Assembly (NCBI GenBank): GCA_041658245.1
Contig: JBBAAM010000013.1
Coordinates: 6,051-70,050 of the forward strand
Length of the DNA stretch: 64,000 nt
Origin: Fen-1258 sp041658245
GTDB taxonomy: Bacteria > Bacteroidota > Ignavibacteria > Ignavibacteriales > Melioribacteraceae
Direction: 5' to 3'
How positions within the stretch are numbered: position 1 is the first letter of the stretch; the number at the start of each line of letters is the position of its first letter. The translations under genes were made by a program, and so were the position numbers. Shown here piece by piece: positions 34,637 to 41,558 of this stretch. Below the pieces are notes generated by a model, which saw nothing but the letters and a program-made list of their open reading frames with translations, made no database searches and was not told the DNA's origin.

Positions 34637-34972
34637 TACAACGAGCTTGCCCGCCGGTTTTTTTGGCAGGCTAAAAAATACTTCTTGACAACCTTCTTCT
34701 ATAAATTTAAGTTGGTGTAGGGAAACTCTTCTTTAACTTCTTTTGACCCCGGGGAAAATATGCAGCTACTTTTTTGGAATAGATTATTTAATAGAACTTG
34801 TCTACTGACAAGTAGATATATCTCACATACTGCCAGAGTGATAGACTGCTTACCCCGTGATTTCTATGGGGGCTAATTGGCAGTATAATATTGTATGAGA
34901 GCAATCATATTTTTTTTCTCAACTTCGGATAAAACACTTAACGTTATATGTTTAGTTTAACTTGGAGTAAAA
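34637..34972. other. 336-bp intergenic region: hairpins and direct repeat copy B
   Basis: Directly after the GIY-YIG stop, GCCCGCCGGTTTTTTTGGCAGGC gives a loose stem with a T-run, a possible terminator. Direct repeat copy B follows, then CTTGTC TACT GACAAG (34797-34812), a perfect 6-bp palindrome. ACTGCCAGAGTGA and TTGGCAGTATAA nearby are partly complementary. No gene is visible; the promoter of the protease gene should lie here. Confidence 0.5.
34674..34789. repeat. Imperfect direct repeat, copy B (about 116 bp)
   Basis: It matches copy A (33051-33162) across its whole length: AAATACTTCTTGACAACCTT, GGGAAACTCTTCTTTAA, GACCCCGGGGAAAATATGCA and CTTTTTTGGAATAGATTATT. The differences look accumulated over time, so the duplication is not recent. 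Confidence 0.8.
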
Positions 34973-36205
34973 ATGAAATTAGATTTTATTATTAAATCGT
35001 TATTAATTGTTTCGCTCCTGTTCCCTTCTTGTGTTCCAATTCAACAAACTATTAAACCGCCAGAGAATTGGACAACGACTGACAAAGGAGAGCCAGAATT
35101 TAAATTATACTTTGACCAGCATTTAAATATATTAGATCCCATCGAAGGTATTTGGTCAATGTCAGAAACAACTAGTTGGATAAATGTTGTATCTGGTATT
35201 AAAGGTAAAATAGAAAATGCAAGTCAGTATAGAATTGCAGTAATGAAAGATGAAAACATTAATGATTTATTTTATGGATATGTCCTGGAATCAAGAGATC
35301 CTGAATGGACAAAAGGAAAATTGAAAGTAAAGTATCGCAAGACTGCTTTCGATATGGCATACGAACAATTTTGGTTTATGCAAGATTACTCAGAGAAAGT
35401 TACCAATGCTGTAATTGAGAATAAAGGTTTTATTAGAGGAACAACTAGCTGGGCTAATTATCCAATTAATTATGAAAGAGAAACCATTCTTCTTAAAATT
35501 TATCCTTCGCTAAAATCAAATTCCGCCACAAATATCTCAAGTGAATCAAAATCTTCAAGTAGTGGTTTTTTAATTTCAGAAAGTGGACTAATAGTTACAA
35601 ATTATCACGCAGTTGAAAATTCTAATTTGATAGAAGTTGTTTTCCCAACATTTTCTAAAAAATACATATCCACCATAAAAATTAAAGATGTTAAAAATGA
35701 TATCACCATTCTTGAGCTTAAAGATTTTGTATACTCATCAATTTTTGATCAATCTATTCCTTATTCATTCATTGATGCAAACTCTGTAAAAATTGGAGAG
35801 GAGGTTTTTACATTAGGATTTCCTTTTGGTGATATTATGGGGAGTAAGTCTCGATTATCAACTGGCAGAATTAACAGTCAGTTCGGTATTCAAGATGATC
35901 CCAGATTATTTCAAATAAGTAATCCACTTCAACCTGGTAATAGTGGCGGTCCACTTTTTAATAATAAGGGTGAATTGGTGGGATTAGTTGTCTCAAGTCT
36001 TAACGCAAAATATTTTTATGAGAACGTTGGCGTTATTCCACAAAATGTAAATTTTGCCATCAAATCAACCTATTTGCAAAATCTAATTTCAATGATGCCT
36101 GAAGGCAACAATATTTTAAAAAGAAAGAATTTAGTAAAACAAAGTAAAATGGAAGAACAGATTGAACAGTTAAATCCATTTGTTGTGCAAATAAAAGTTT
36201 ATTAA
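34973..36205 (+). CDS. Lipoprotein trypsin-like serine protease (S1C/DegP-type core)
   Basis: The 410-residue product begins with a lipoprotein signal, IIKSLLIVSLLFPSC, with Cys20 as the lipidated residue, so it should be anchored in a membrane facing the periplasm or outside. Residues about 40-175 form a domain I do not recognise. The protease domain follows with the triad His212 (IVTNYHAVE), Asp243 (KNDITILEL) and Ser324 (QPGNSGGPLF). There is no PDZ domain. Twenty bases separate it from the TIR-like gene, so it is probably the first gene of a four-gene operon. That linkage is unusual for a periplasmic protease. Confidence 0.85.
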   Translation: MKLDFIIKSLLIVSLLFPSCVPIQQTIKPPENWTTTDKGEPEFKLYFDQHLNILDPIEGIWSMSETTSWINVVSGIKGKIENASQYRIAVMKDENINDLFYGYVLESRDPEWTKGKLKVKYRKTAFDMAYEQFWFMQDYSEKVTNAVIENKGFIRGTTSWANYPINYERETILLKIYPSLKSNSATNISSESKSSSSGFLISESGLIVTNYHAVENSNLIEVVFPTFSKKYISTIKIKDVKNDITILELKDFVYSSIFDQSIPYSFIDANSVKIGEEVFTLGFPFGDIMGSKSRLSTGRINSQFGIQDDPRLFQISNPLQPGNSGGPLFNNKGELVGLVVSSLNAKYFYENVGVIPQNVNFAIKSTYLQNLISMMPEGNNILKRKNLVKQSKMEEQIEQLNPFVVQIKVY

Positions 36206-36224
36206 AAATATATTGAGAAATAAA

Positions 36225-36599
36225 ATGTCCAAGAAACGTATTTTTATTAGTTTTGATTTTGATAATGATAAAGTCTTAAAAGAGTTTATCATTGGTCAAG
36301 CAAAACTTCCTGATTCACCATTTGAAGTTATTGATCATTCTCTTAAAGAAGCTGCACCAATGAAAACTTGGGAAGATAAAGCTAGGAGTGCAATTAAACG
36401 CTCTGATTTGATTTTAGTTATGGTTGGAAGAAATACGCACAGAGCACAAGGTGTATTGAAAGAGGTTGAAATGGCACGGGAAGAATATAAACCGATTGTT
36501 CAAATAATTGGATACAAAGATGGAAATTATACACCAGTACCAGACGCTGGTAGATTATATAATTGGAATTGGGAAAACCTAAAAAACCTTTTGAGTTAA
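36225..36599 (+). CDS. TIR-like (MTH538/ThsB-type) domain protein
   Basis: This 124-residue protein is a single small alpha/beta domain: KRIFISFDFDNDKVLKEFII (first strand and helix), FEVIDHSL, WEDKARSAIKRSDLILVMVG (second half of the fold), GVLKEVEMARE with Glu80/Glu82, IVQIIGY, and a C-terminal LYNWNWENLKNLL. This is the MTH538 TIR-like family (DUF1863), to which Thoeris ThsB sensors belong. Such domains make signalling nucleotides from NAD+ or bind them. ATG 36225 is preferred to the TTG at 36213, since MSKKRIF is the usual start. The next gene follows after 3 bp. Confidence 0.85.
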   Translation: MSKKRIFISFDFDNDKVLKEFIIGQAKLPDSPFEVIDHSLKEAAPMKTWEDKARSAIKRSDLILVMVGRNTHRAQGVLKEVEMAREEYKPIVQIIGYKDGNYTPVPDAGRLYNWNWENLKNLLS

Positions 36600-36602
36600 T
36601 CG

Positions 36603-37040
36603 ATGACAACGTTAAATTTTGATTCACCTGCTGTTCAAAATTATTTAACCATTTTACAATCGGTTATTAATAGAATGGCAAATAACAGTTCTTCCTGCAA
36701 AACTTGGTGCATTACGATTATTTCTGCAATTATTGTTATTGTTTCTGATAAGCAGAAACCTAACTTAGTGTGGATTTCAATAGTACCGCTTTTTCTTTTT
36801 TTCATGATGGATGTATACTATCTAAGTTTAGAAAAACAATTTCGCTCGATGTATAATTGTATTATAAAAAAGGTTCATACTAATTCTGCAAATATTGAAG
36901 ATGTTTTCATTGTCTCACCATCTTATAATTTTTTTGAAACGACAAAATTTATTATAAAAGCATTGATTTCATTTTCTGTTTATCCATTTTATTGTTTGTT
37001 GGCTTTGATGGTATTCATAGTAAGACTTTGGATTATTTAA
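36603..37040 (+). CDS. Small membrane protein coupled to the TIR-like gene
   Basis: The 145-residue product begins QNYLTILQSVINRMANNSSSCKTWCITIISAIIVIVSD, with two early membrane spans (about 33-50 and 54-73), a cytoplasmic amphipathic region (LSLEKQFRSMYNCIIKKVH) and a third span at the C-terminus (about 115-143). I recall proteins with the NRMA.NS...K.W..T..SA opening as commonly encoded directly after TIR-like genes. This fits a membrane effector that would respond to the TIR signal. Function is inferred from context only. Confidence 0.65.
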   Translation: MTTLNFDSPAVQNYLTILQSVINRMANNSSSCKTWCITIISAIIVIVSDKQKPNLVWISIVPLFLFFMMDVYYLSLEKQFRSMYNCIIKKVHTNSANIEDVFIVSPSYNFFETTKFIIKALISFSVYPFYCLLALMVFIVRLWII

Positions 37041-37086
37041 TAAACATATAATTAAAAGTTAGTTGCTAAATAAAAGGAATACCTAA

Positions 37087-37746
37087 ATGAAAGAAATAAT
37101 TGCGTTATTAGTTTTTATAAGCATCGTGGTTATTACTATATATTTATCAGTAACTAAAGCTATTGATATCAAACTGACAATTGCTCTATTATGTTTTGCA
37201 ATCATTTCTGGATTTGCAATTTCAAATTATGATATTATCCAAAAATTTAAATGGGGCAGTTTAGAAGTCGAAACAGCAAAAAAGGAAATTAGTGGTATTA
37301 AGGAAGAAGCTATTAAAGAAATAAAAAAAGAAGTTGATGATCAGAAAGAATCAATAAAATTCTTAATTACCAATGCCAACGACACAAGAGATAAGATTGA
37401 AGCGCAAAAAGAATCATTACAAAAGATTATTGATAAAGCGCAAGAATTACATAACAATATTGAAAAACAAAAACAACAGATATCAGAATTAAATACCATC
37501 GGCCTTAAGACGAAAACTGAAATAGAAAAATTAAACAATGCTTCTGCACAAGTTGCACTAATTTTAATAAGAACGACATATTTTTTCATCGAAACAAAAA
37601 GTGAATTTGGGACTGAAAGAGCTACAATGGCAATTAATGAAATTATTAATGATCTAAATAAAACATTACCGATGATAATCTCTAATCCTACCGAACGTCA
37701 AAAGTGGATAAATGATTTGCAAAATAAATTGCCCAAAAGAAAATGA
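37087..37746 (+). CDS. Membrane-anchored coiled-coil protein
   Basis: The 219-residue protein has two N-terminal membrane spans (IIALLVFISIVVITIYLSV and LTIALLCFAIISGFAIS). A long predicted coiled coil follows (about residues 60-150, rich in E, K, Q with heptad hydrophobics), then a short globular end. No family is recognised. It follows the small membrane gene by 46 bp on the same strand and may complete the protease-TIR-membrane protein cluster as a scaffold or sensor, but this link is only positional. Confidence 0.6.
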   Translation: MKEIIALLVFISIVVITIYLSVTKAIDIKLTIALLCFAIISGFAISNYDIIQKFKWGSLEVETAKKEISGIKEEAIKEIKKEVDDQKESIKFLITNANDTRDKIEAQKESLQKIIDKAQELHNNIEKQKQQISELNTIGLKTKTEIEKLNNASAQVALILIRTTYFFIETKSEFGTERATMAINEIINDLNKTLPMIISNPTERQKWINDLQNKLPKRK

Positions 37747-37944
37747 GAAGCAACTAACACTTTTTTCAAGCCGACCGTTAGAGCCGGGTAAACTTCTTCG
37801 ATGCAGTCATTTTAGTCGTTATCGTTTTTCGTTATTCCTCTGATAGACTCCAAGTCTTGACTGCCGAATAAAAATAGTATAGTGTTTTTTAAAGTGTTTT
37901 AATTTATCTTATAAATAGTAAATAAATCAAAGTAAGCTAAAAAT

Positions 37945-38133
37945 ATGAGTAAAGAAATTTCTAAAAAGATAGCAAACTGTTTTAGAAACAAACCTGTAAA
38001 AAGAGCATATTTGTTCGGGTCTGCATTACGAAATGAAGAAGATGAACAAAGTGATATAGATATTCTTGTTGAATTAGATTATTCGAAACCGATCGGTCTT
38101 GGATTTGTAAGAATGCAGTTTGAGTTAGAATAA
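37945..38133 (+). pseudogene. MNT-type minimal nucleotidyltransferase, 3' truncated
   Basis: The 62 residues read KPVKRAYLFGSALRNEEDEQSDIDILVELDYSKPIGLGFVRMQFELE. GSxxR...SDIDILVE is the active site of MntA-type nucleotidyltransferases (partners of HEPN toxins). Intact members have about 95-100 residues, and this one stops right after the core. At the stop the DNA changes to a BrnT-like tail. No HEPN gene is next to it. It is probably broken, though a minimal product may still be made. Confidence 0.7.
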
Positions 38134-38251
38134 TATTACAATAGTTGTAATTCATGCTTTTAAGGAAATCAATTCAAATCGTTCAACAATTAGAATAATA
38201 TCTGCACGTCGAGCTACTAAGAAAGAAAATAAACAATATAATTTAAGGTGA
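38131..38251 (+). pseudogene. BrnT toxin, C-terminal remnant
   Basis: In another frame than the MNT fragment, sequence to TGA 38249-38251 reads NITIVVIHAFKEINSN and then RSTIRIISARRATKKENKQY. RIRIISARxATKxExxxY is the diagnostic C-terminus of BrnT RNase toxins. About 40 codons remain and the N-terminal half is missing, replaced by the MNT fragment. The antitoxin-like gene that follows by 4 bp is intact, as expected for a former brnT-brnA operon. Confidence 0.72.
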
Positions 38252-38255
38252 GGAC

Positions 38256-38456
38256 ATGAAGAAAGAATATGATTTTTCAAATGCAATTCGTGGAAAATTT
38301 TATCGAAAAGATGCTCAATTGAATCTCCCGATTTATCTTGATAAAGATATTGCTGATTTTATTCATAAAGTTGCGGATCAAAAAAAAATTGATTCACAAA
38401 CAGTTGTCAATAAAATGTTGAGAGGCAATAAAGAAATTATTCAAGCCCTGCAATAA
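38256..38456 (+). CDS. BrnA-like antitoxin
   Basis: The 66-residue protein reads KKEYDFSNAIRGKFYRKDAQLNLPIYLDKDIADFI and IDSQTVVNKMLRGNKEII. The DFS.A.RGKFY...A.LNLPIYLD start and the VN.ML helix are typical of small antitoxins encoded after BrnT or similar toxins. It should bind the toxin and its own promoter through a ribbon-helix-helix-like part. A strong AAGGTGAGG lies 5 bp before ATG 38256. Because the toxin is broken, it is an orphan antitoxin. Confidence 0.7.
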   Translation: MKKEYDFSNAIRGKFYRKDAQLNLPIYLDKDIADFIHKVADQKKIDSQTVVNKMLRGNKEIIQALQ

Positions 38457-38505
38457 TTTTATACTAAACTTATTGCCGTTCAAACTTTTCTCTTTTGGGA
38501 CAAAG

Positions 38506-39834
38506 CTAATTGTATAAGTAATATCTCTTCGAAAGTCTTCTGAACCAATCAATATCTTTATTCAAAAATTTGTGGATATCTTTAACTAGAAAATGTTTTA
38601 AAAATTTCTTTCTCACTTTGTCTGTACCTAAAACCTTATCAAACATCTTAAGTCTGCTTTCCGTTGCAATAGTTAGCGGATCATTATCCGGATAAAGCTG
38701 CTGATTCACCTGTAAAAAATAAAATTGTAGTTCCAGTAAATGAACTTTTTCAAAATCGGTGATATGAATCTGCACGCCGTTAAGTATTTGATCTTTCCAA
38801 TCACCGTAAAGAACTTTATAAGAAATCGGACGGAATAAAACACCGGGTAAATTAAGAGCATTCATTTTAAGTGCAAGTGTGTCTGCATCAATCCATTCTG
38901 CAGCAAAAGTTTGGAAGGGAAGTGTGTAAGTAATTCCAATTCCAAAAACTACAAGCTCGCCCAATACTCCGCTTGCAACAAGATAGGAAGGAGTTTCCAT
39001 ATACGGAACGTTTGGAGAAGTCGGAACCCAGATTAATTCCGTATCCTTAAAAAGCATATTCCGTTTCCATCCTTCCATCTTAACAACTTTTAGTTTGCAT
39101 TTAACTTTATTGCCAATCGCACTTTTTGTGTTGATCAAGTTTGCAAGTTCTCCGCATGTTAAACCATACACGTACGGAATTGCATATGCGCTGACGAAAG
39201 ATCTGAAATCATCTTCAACAACATTTCCTTCTATGCGCAACCCTCCTAAAGGATTAGGACGATCTAAAACAATCAATTGAATTTTATTTTCTGCAGCCGC
39301 TTCCATTGCAAGTCCGAGTGTAGATATGTAAGTGTACGAACGAACACCGATATCCTGGATATCATAAACAAGAACATCAATTCCTTCCAGCATTTCTTTA
39401 GTAGGTTTAGCTGTTTTACCGTAAAGAGAATAATATTTAATTCCTGTGAGTGAGTCGCTGTAACTTTCGTAAGATTGCCCTGCCGCCACCAATCCCTTCA
39501 ATCCGTGTTCGGGAGAAAATACTGTGGTGAGTCTAAAATTATCTGCGTGTTTGAAAAGATCGAGAGTTGATTCTAATTTACTGTTAACTCCTGTGTGGTT
39601 TGTAATTAATCCTACACGCTTACCGGCGAGAAGAGAAAAATTATTTTTTTGAAGAACGTCAATGCCTAAAGAAATATTTTGAGCATGGATAGTAGTTTGT
39701 AAGACTAAGAAAAATATTAAAAGTGCCTGTGCTTTTAAGTTCCTGAGTCCCTGAGTGCCTAAGTGCCTGAGTAAGCAATTTTTAATTTGCTCAGGCACTA
39801 AGGCACTTAGGAACTTAGGCACTAGAGTTCTCAT
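38506..39834 (-). CDS. DUF1343 protein (NamZ-like exo-muramidase family)
   Basis: The 442-residue product has a DUF1343 body beginning ISLGIDVLQKNNFSLLAGKRVGLITNHTGVN, with VFSPEHGLKG, VLVYDIQDIGVRSYTY, LDRPNPLGG and WVPTSPNVPY as family blocks. Members such as NamZ cleave N-acetylmuramic acid from the non-reducing end of peptidoglycan fragments. Export is expected from the hydrophobic stretch ALLIFFLVLQTTIHAQ. About 35 residues precede it, which is odd for a signal peptide; they are encoded by an inverted repeat (39730-39830). The start is fixed by the ATGA overlap with the upstream fchA stop. Confidence 0.85.
   Translation of the reverse strand: MRTLVPKFLSALVPEQIKNCLLRHLGTQGLRNLKAQALLIFFLVLQTTIHAQNISLGIDVLQKNNFSLLAGKRVGLITNHTGVNSKLESTLDLFKHADNFRLTTVFSPEHGLKGLVAAGQSYESYSDSLTGIKYYSLYGKTAKPTKEMLEGIDVLVYDIQDIGVRSYTYISTLGLAMEAAAENKIQLIVLDRPNPLGGLRIEGNVVEDDFRSFVSAYAIPYVYGLTCGELANLINTKSAIGNKVKCKLKVVKMEGWKRNMLFKDTELIWVPTSPNVPYMETPSYLVASGVLGELVVFGIGITYTLPFQTFAAEWIDADTLALKMNALNLPGVLFRPISYKVLYGDWKDQILNGVQIHITDFEKVHLLELQFYFLQVNQQLYPDNDPLTIATESRLKMFDKVLGTDKVRKKFLKHFLVKDIHKFLNKDIDWFRRLSKRYYLYN
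39730..39830. repeat. Degenerate inverted repeat at the 5' end of the DUF1343 gene
   Basis: On the plus strand AAGTTCCTGAGTCCCTGAG, TGCCTAAGTGCCTGAGT and, after a short spacer, CTCAGGCACTAAGGCACTTA and GGAACTTAGGCACTAGAG form two sets of 8-10-base units in opposite directions. On the minus strand all of it is open in the DUF1343 frame. Confidence 0.75.
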
Positions 39835-40463
39835 TTCGTTCTCACTGCAGTAACAACTTGTTCTACTAATCTATCGCTTGTACGAGTAATTTCCTCAACT
39901 AAAATGTCTGCTGTCTTTCTGAGTTCGTTAGCAATAGTTTGATTACTCAAAGAAGAACAATTGATCAACACATTTAAGTAAGCGCCTTTTGCTGCTGTGC
40001 CTACTAATGCCACAGCTACTCCGGCATCAGAAATAGAATTTTTATTTCCTTTATCAATTATGATTTCCAAAATAGGAAGAATTGCTTTTGATGTTTGAAT
40101 AACATCTATAGGAGCGGCTGTAGCACCGATAGTTGCTTCTTCAATTGCTTTTGAGCGTATATTTTTTTCTTCATCGGTTTCTTTCGGCAGTTTAAATGCA
40201 TCCATAACTTTATCGAATGATGCATTATCCTGTTGCCCGAGTTCTATAAATCTTTTTTGCATTCCATCTAGTTTATCTTTCAAACTGATCATTTCTTGTT
40301 CAACCTCGGCATATTTCTTTTTACCAATCGTAAGATTACAAACCATTATTCCCAAACTTGACGAGAGTGCACCGCACAATGCCGATACGTTTCCTCCACC
40401 GGGAGTTGGTGAATTTGATGAGAGCTCGTTAAAATATTCTTGTAAAGTTTTTCTTGGATTCAT
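39831..40463 (-). CDS. fchA: Cyclodeaminase/cyclohydrolase family protein (formimino-THF cyclodeaminase)
   Basis: The product has 210 residues from the ATG at 40463 and a helical FTCD_C fold: YFNELSSNSPTPGGGNVSALCGALSSSLG at the N-terminus, then MVCNLTIGKKKY and, near the end, SISDAGVAVALVGTAAKGAYLNVLIN. It should convert 5-formimino-tetrahydrofolate to methenyl-THF and ammonia. It lies in one minus-strand operon with hutI and ftcD, which supply the substrate. ATG 40463 is preferred because a GGAG lies 7 bp upstream. A start at 40517 would add 18 residues translated from a dispersed repeat. Its stop overlaps the DUF1343 start. Confidence 0.88.
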   Translation of the reverse strand: MNPRKTLQEYFNELSSNSPTPGGGNVSALCGALSSSLGIMVCNLTIGKKKYAEVEQEMISLKDKLDGMQKRFIELGQQDNASFDKVMDAFKLPKETDEEKNIRSKAIEEATIGATAAPIDVIQTSKAILPILEIIIDKGNKNSISDAGVAVALVGTAAKGAYLNVLINCSSLSNQTIANELRKTADILVEEITRTSDRLVEQVVTAVRTK

Positions 40464-40479
40464 TTTCATTCTCCGAATT

Positions 40480-40532
40480 GTCACTCTGAGCAACGCGAAG
40501 AGTCTGAGATACTTCACTTCGTTCAGTATGAC
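40480..40532. repeat. Imperfect palindromic repeat (GTCAxxCTGA type)
   Basis: GTCACTCTGAGCAACGCGAA and TTCACTTCGTTCAGTATGAC are imperfect inverted copies around AGAGTCTGAGATAC. The same type, with GTCATTCTGA ends, lies at 59407-59492. It fills most of the ftcD-fchA spacer. Confidence 0.7.
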
Positions 40533-40541
40533 AAAAACTAA

Positions 40542-41558
40542 TTAGATCATGTATTCAATTATTTTTTCTTCCGGCTTAAACGGATGAAGCGCGCTTAATC
40601 CTAATTTCTCGATAGCAATATTCACTAAACTCTTTTCATCTTTTTCTTTCCCGATCGAATAAAATCTTCCGGCTTGCAGCATTGCCTCAAGCGGAACTAA
40701 TCCTACAATTTCACTTCCGTTAACTTCAACGCCAAGCCGTGCGCTTTCTTTCTTAACTTCTTCAAATGCGACATGTATTGGTGTAACGTTGTAGTTGGTT
40801 AAGTTCATCGAAACTTGAGTGATGTTATATTTATCGAGAGCAACACCCATTCCTTTTACTTCTTTCAATCGTCCGGGCACCTTTATTGTCTTTCCATCAA
40901 CTTTAATAACATTTCCATTCTCATCACGTTTTACGTAACCGCTTTCTCTTAAGGTTTCGCCTATCTCTTTTGAGTATTTAACATCATTAGATTTTATATT
41001 CACGTTGTAAGCAATAAGAAAGAATCGTGAACCGGTAACTATTGCACCAAGCTTTGGATTGAAAACCGGTTCACCATAATCCGGCAGCCAATTTTGATCT
41101 TTTAATTTTTCTTCCAAACCTTCATACTCGCCTTGACGTATACTTGATAAACTTTTTCGATCAGCTTTTCTTGCTGCATTCTCATAAAGATAGACCGGGA
41201 CTTTCAAATCTTGAGAAATAATTTTTGCGAACTCTTCGGAAATCTTAACGCATTCTTCTGTAGTTACATTTGCAACCGGAACAAATGGAACAACATCAAT
41301 TGCACCGAGACGCGGATGTTCTCCTTTGTGTGTACGCATATCAATTAGTGATGCGGCGGCTCTGCATGCATTTAATGTTCCGTTTAATATTCCTTCTTCA
41401 TTTCCTGCTAATGTTACAACAACACGATTGTAATCTCCGTCGGGTTCTAGACTTAATAATTTTACATCTTTAGTTTTAGCTACTGCTTCTTTTATCGCTT
41501 CAAATGTTTTTTGATTTTTCCCTTCGCTGAAATTCGGGACGCACTCAATAATTTTCAT
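40542..41558 (-). CDS. ftcD: Glutamate formimidoyltransferase
   Basis: This 338-residue protein should move the formimino group from N-formimino-L-glutamate to tetrahydrofolate. It begins MKIIECVPNFSEGKNQKTFEAI, the standard start, and has SLEPDGDYNRVVVTLAG, DMRTHKGEHPRLGAIDVVPFVPV (residues about 73-95, with the active-site His of THKGEHPR), and GARFFLIAYN-like SRFFLIAYNVN. It is the transferase domain only; the cyclodeaminase is the separate next gene. The ATG overlaps the hutI stop (ATGA). Confidence 0.95.
   Translation of the reverse strand: MKIIECVPNFSEGKNQKTFEAIKEAVAKTKDVKLLSLEPDGDYNRVVVTLAGNEEGILNGTLNACRAAASLIDMRTHKGEHPRLGAIDVVPFVPVANVTTEECVKISEEFAKIISQDLKVPVYLYENAARKADRKSLSSIRQGEYEGLEEKLKDQNWLPDYGEPVFNPKLGAIVTGSRFFLIAYNVNIKSNDVKYSKEIGETLRESGYVKRDENGNVIKVDGKTIKVPGRLKEVKGMGVALDKYNITQVSMNLTNYNVTPIHVAFEEVKKESARLGVEVNGSEIVGLVPLEAMLQAGRFYSIGKEKDEKSLVNIAIEKLGLSALHPFKPEEKIIEYMI

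Noticed and set aside
36225..37040. Calling the TIR-like/membrane pair a complete Thoeris system
   Set aside because: No ThsA (SIR2-SLOG) or macro-domain effector gene is present in the window, so only a TIR-like family resemblance is claimed.
40464..40517. N-terminal extension of the cyclodeaminase
   Set aside because: It is translated from a dispersed palindromic repeat; ATG 40463 has a well-placed GGAG and begins the conserved domain.
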